DNA of 64,000 nucleotides, taken from Sphagnum magellanicum. Taxonomy: Eukaryota > Streptophyta > Sphagnopsida > Sphagnales > Sphagnaceae. Shown here piece after piece: positions 60,001-64,000 of this stretch (positions are counted from its first letter, which is position 1; the number at the start of each line of letters is the position of its first letter). Both the position numbers and the translations under genes were made by a program. Location of the stretch: the NCBI GenBank assembly GCA_021904315.1, contig CM038920.1, positions 186,001 through 250,000 of the forward strand, written 5' to 3'. The notes below the pieces were generated by a model. That model saw nothing but the letters and a program-made list of their open reading frames with translations. It made no database searches and had not been told where the DNA came from.

Positions 60001-61570
60001 TATGAGTTATTGAAATTCACTGAACAAAGTCAAATCAAAGTCATAACATATATTAAGTCTTTATTAAGGACTCCCAGTTCTATTGCAAACATTTTTTTTT
60101 ATTTACACAATTTGAAAATATTTTGAATGTGGCAAAATAAAAGAATGAATGTGGCCATGACTTTACAAGTGTCACCCACAAAGCATTAAACCATCATTTT
60201 CACTTCAACAAAAAATACTAAGCTTTATTCATCACTGGATATGTATATTCTAGATAATCGGCATAGACAAACATATCACATCCTCAAGCAAAAACAAAAT
60301 TTGAATCAAACTTTGCAATGTGGTGATTTGTAATTATTGTGGTTGGCAATAAATAACATCTTCAACTTTGCATTGTAAACATGTGATAGATTTAAATATA
60401 TAAGCTCAAGTTGCAAAAGAAATTTGTTTAGGCAATAGGGATTCCCAACTATTGGAGACAAATTCTTCTTTTACAAATTCTTGAACTATTTGACATGATT
60501 TTGAAAGTAAAAACAGAAAAAAACGAATGTAGCAATCTAGGGGTTATTCACTCACAAAGTATGATTAGACCATTTTCATTTGGACAACACCAAATGTTAG
60601 AATTGATCAATCACCATAGAGCTAGTTGCATATTGATGCACATAAACATGTCAAGCATCCTAAAAACCTAAACATTAATATCAAGGACTATAACAGTAAT
60701 CAATAACAACAATTTTTGAAAATTAAAGCTAGTATTCACTAATTTCTAGCTTGTCAAGCTTAACATTGTTAAGCTGCAACAACCACAAAATTATCAAATC
60801 TGGATTCTAGATTCACAACATGAACACTTCCAAATCTTATAAACCCTCAAACCCTAAATAAAAAATTCAACAAAAATTGTGTTGAAACATGTAATAGAAA
60901 GTTTTCCACATCTATGGATAGTGGCATATTTGTGACAAGAACCAAAATACAATTCACAAAGAATCTATAATGAGATTTACTTGTGTTTCCATGCAATAAT
61001 GTGTAGGCTTTTCATCATAAACATGTGGCCCTAATTTTTTCCTCACCACCTCCTTCTGATTCGGACTCATGCATGTTCTTGAAAACCACCAAGGTTCACC
61101 ATTTGCTTTTGCTTGAGGAAACAAAATGTTTGATTTCCCTTTGTGTATCAACCATGACCATTGAATCTCTTTACCTGAACTCATCAAATGCTTGCAACAA
61201 ATAGCCAATATTGTAATATTCTTGGGATGCACTTTCAACAAACAAACTTTAATCTTAAGGGAACTTTTTGAACTTGAATTCATAATCGTTATTAGAATGG
61301 CATGTTTGTAGCTAACTTAACATGTATGCTTAATTGCTTAACCTCTAACAAAGATTAAATTAACCTAGATAAAAGTTCTTATTCAGCAATTGCATCTTTT
61401 GAAAATTTAAGGGAATTCGGAAGGATTGCACTTGTAACTAGGTTTGCCCAGACCTTATTCATGATTGCTTCTTTTGTAACAAGCCTAGGAAATACAGATA
61501 GGATAAAAGCCATGTTGTGAAAAATGGCTTGTGCTACTCTTTTAATTTTCCAATCTGGCACACATTCCAG
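57100..61570 (-). pseudogene. Decayed large transposon-like gene with FFGSxHGKGxHDGA motif
   Basis: Minus-strand fragments read from high to low coordinates stay in a consistent order. They are PDWKIKRVAQAIFHNMAF (61561-61379), PWWFSRTCMSPNQKEVVRKK with CMETQ (61283-60954), KAFDALCPFWVKRMKEQNVC then IYHIEMEELRMGFN (59704-59459), and KLVEYLKPKLQYFVHHN (59366-59100). After a gap come SQFKSKV and LCLWSFFGSRHGKGLHDGAS then VVVKRF (about 58080-57890). Last are DNFAMNSEDGNSKGVNF and KYYKMWGI (57492-57292), NLGSSYVLLRKSQTAHVH and HVRVIKFLM (57304-57110). I recall multi-copy unnamed predicted proteins of seed-free plants with these blocks, which behave like transposon genes. Stops and frame changes abound, so it is dead. 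The superfamily is unknown to me. Confidence 0.7.
58226..58960. mobile_element. Probable non-autonomous insertion inside the decayed transposon-like gene
   Basis: GGTGAATGCATGGTATGGTGGCTCA near 58238 is mirrored by TGAGCCACATTACCATGCATTCACC near 58926-58950, giving imperfect terminal inverted repeats of about 25 bp around 700 bp. The block separates fragments that are contiguous in the relic. Its right 400 bp recurs in the same orientation at about 62120-62565. Confidence 0.6.
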
Positions 61571-62119
61571 AGCATTTATGAAGACACCATCTTGTTCTGA
61601 AGCTATTATCTGAACTTCTCTTTCACAAGGTTCATGAGCTTCTCTTTGTCAAGCTCAATAGTGTCGTTGACACTCTGCAATTTGTGCTCATGCAATTGGA
61701 CCACTTCTAATCACCCCTTGATGCCTATCTTAGTTTTTGACATTACCCATGAATATCTTACTTTCTAAGAAAACCTTCTCTAATGAAAAACATTTGAACA
61801 AGAAGAGGGTCAAAACTAATGGAAAAAACCTTTACATGTTGAACAATTAAAGGTTTTGAAAACAACAATCAGCCCACAAGAAAATATTTGTTGAACACAT
61901 CAACAAAAGCACACATATACTAATTCCCTCCAAAACCTAATTGGTGCCCACTTTTAAAGCTACTTCAACCCTATGATATAAGATCATGATATCATTTTTC
62001 ATACATTTGTCATAATAGATGAATTTTGAAAACTATGAAAGCATAGCAATAAAATCCCTATGACAGGTGGCCCAAGTAGAGATTCCAAAACTAGGGACCT
62101 CCATATTTATAAAAAAGAA

Positions 62120-62565
62120 AAACAAGAAAAAAACCAACTCACATGGACTTTTGAAAATATGGTTTAATTTTGAGTTTTCAAAAGTCCATAACTCTATTTT
62201 GGCTAAAGTTATTTGAAAAAGGATTTCAAATTTGAGTTCTTTATTTCATGCTTCAATAAATATTTAATCACTAATAATCAAAAATTTTGAAATTTAATAT
62301 CAATGTTTCAATTGAAAAGCTTTGTAGCAAGGAAACCAGTCCATATCTTCAGACTTCAAAAGTCCATAATGGACCATAAATTTATTGTTTCCAAAACAAA
62401 ATTATATATATCTTCATAATCAAATTGAAAATCTAGGAAAAATGGCTAATTAAAAAATGACATGCTGTATTATTTTTTATAGGTGTTTAAACACATTGTA
62501 TTCTGTAGAATTCTATAGTATGACTCCATAAATGAACCACCATACCATGCGTTTACCCCAATGCT
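62120..62565. repeat. Second, partial copy of the 58226-58960 element
   Basis: It shares with 58540-58960 the order CAAATTTGA, AATCACTAATAATCAA, TTCAAAAGTCCAT, and the terminal GAACCACCATACCATGCGTTTACC. Its left end was not found. Confidence 0.6.
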
Positions 62566-63410
62566 ATAATTCATCAATGTTGTAAGGGCAAATATAGTGC
62601 AATATGCACTTGTTGGACTATGCAAAGTGTTGTCAAATGATGCATTGGGTTTTTAAAAAACATGTAAGCAACTATTAAATATGGCCAGATTTACAGTCCT
62701 TTTGTTAGATACTAAAACCTTAACCTTGTGTTTTTTTACACCTTGTTGTGTGGATTAATCATTGACATTAAGCAATCATGCAAGGGTAAGAAACAATGAA
62801 CATGATAGGCTTAGTAGATGAAACACATTAATGACACATTCATAAGCTGGTGGTTTCATGTATTTTGGCAATAAATATGGGCTTGCATGATGAAATCCTT
62901 GGTCACTTTACAACAAGGCTTCAAGACTTTCACCCTTTTGAACCTTCAATTCCATATGTGCCATCAGAAGCAAAACCACCCAAAAAGGATGGTTCCATTA
63001 TCTCACCAAAGTCTATTACTTGCACATAGGATACACAATTCTAACATAAGGATGTTCATAATATGGGTAACTAAATTATTTCTACAAATCTTGGGAATTT
63101 TTCTTATTTTCATGAGGATGGTCTTAATGAAGAAGCCCATTGTTGTTGAATGTTTTACATGTGGTGATTATGATCACAAGTGTATTAGGAATAATGTTCC
63201 TTACATTTTCATATTTGTTGAGTCCATCCTTGGGAATTGAACTAGTTGTATGTGTTATGAGTGTTTGTTTTCACATTTATGCAACTCTATTTTGGAGTCT
63301 TGTTAATTTTTGTAGAGTTTTCCAACTTGTTGAATATTGAATTTCCAAATAGTATGGCTCCAAAGACATTTACTCATGGTTTTCAATGATCTTTCACCCT
63401 TTCTCCTACT
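62566..63410. other. Spacer, no gene recognised
   Basis: A 117-codon open frame starting at 62887 has no recognised similarity and its composition is that of the surrounding AT-rich DNA. Confidence 0.35.
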
Positions 63411-63551
63411 ATGGATGTTGTGGATAGGCTGGCAAAAGAAGGCAAGCAAATTGAAGCTTTCTCCTTTGCCCATTCATTTGGGATTATGAGTCATGTCCAA
63501 CATGTTCCTTTGCTTAAGACTTATTTGAAGGAAATCCACAAGACATCATAA
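63411..63551 (+). pseudogene. FRIGIDA-like protein fragment
   Basis: A 46-codon stretch ending in a stop reads MDVVDRLAKEGKQIEAFSFA, HSFGIMSHVQHVP and LLKTYLKEIHKTS. In FRIGIDA-like plant proteins a helical block with the pattern LxxxGKQxEAVxFxxxFxLxxxFxPVPLLKxYLKxxxK is conserved. No other part of such a protein was seen, so a dead fragment captured in repeat-rich DNA is most likely; a true exon of a gene continuing beyond the window is less likely because of the immediate stop. Confidence 0.6.
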
Positions 63552-64000
63552 TCTCTTTTGAAGACTGAAAAGTAAAACAACTCAATTGTTACATAGGTAA
63601 TCAAAATTCATTTGTTGTTATGGGTTCCTTTTTCTGATTCAAAAATTGGCATGAGACATAGGTACTCATGGGATATTTCTTATTTTGCAATTCTTTAGAA
63701 GATCTCTTAACATATGTAATTTGTTTTGATGTAAAATGATGCAACAATGAAGGAATTGGTAACGCTCAAAATAATGTTGAAGTGTATTGAAAACTATGAT
63801 CTAGAAAACCAATTTTCTTCATTGCCACTCCTTCATTCAAGGCTTTCAAAATAAATTTTGGAGAAAGTTTAAAAGCTTGGGATTATAGTAGCTCTATAGG
63901 TACACTAATTTTGTCTCCCTTATTTTTGTCTTCTTTTGTTAATGTTTTCATAATTTCTTGCTTTGATGTTATTCAGTTGTCTTCTTTTCACACAAATTCT

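Noticed and set aside
58540..62565. Same-orientation repeats at 58540-58960 and 62120-62565 as LTRs of a retroelement
   Set aside because: No retrotransposon proteins, primer-binding site or TG...CA ends were seen. The left copy has its own inverted end at 58238, which fits a small DNA element better.

Overview
The window is nuclear DNA of a land plant. Genes are split by short GT-AG introns into many small exons. Their products match plant families, including a plastid glycolate/glycerate carrier, a plant purple acid phosphatase and plant PAT1 and CWF19-like proteins. Spacers are AT-rich and hold decayed transposons, and several gene leaders carry long GA tracts. Spacing of roughly one gene per 8-9 kb suggests a moderate-sized genome, perhaps a seed-free plant such as a moss. 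That placement is inference; the sequence does not fix the species.

Seven genes are supported by reconstructed, frame-consistent exons. They are a PAT1 decapping activator (+, 3026-6743), an RluA-family pseudouridine synthase (-, 9738-14881) and a CWF19-like splicing/debranching factor (+, 17370-20583). Next come PLGG1 (-, 23626-26503), a Gag1-like clamp domain protein (+, about 38330-40680), a purple acid phosphatase (-, 41278-45415) and a conserved plant protein of unknown function with one membrane segment (-, 52088-54733). Three concern RNA (decay, modification, splicing), one is photorespiratory transport and one is phosphate release. They look like ordinary neighbouring housekeeping genes and no gene cluster is evident.

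Between them lie repeats and broken genes. The left edge holds the C-terminal end of a PIF1/Helitron-type helicase, followed by three tandem copies of a 280-bp unit just upstream of PAT1. Region 26.6-36.2 kb is a gene desert with a decayed DAHP synthase fragment, a foldback element, a broken hAT-like transposase and a TTTGAGTCT-rich low-complexity tract. Region 46-52 kb holds another repeat copy and a broken unidentified gene. Region 56-64 kb holds a microsatellite, a foldback, a large decayed transposon-like gene interrupted by another insertion, and a FRIGIDA-like fragment at the right edge.

The points most worth a second look are the pseudouridine synthase whose catalytic-motif Asp is Gly, a tandem partial exon duplication inside the 52-54.7 kb gene, the DAHP synthase relic, a shared repeat inside introns of two unrelated genes, and the large transposon-like gene family near the right end. 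I found no CRISPR array, rRNA, tRNA or operon-like system.
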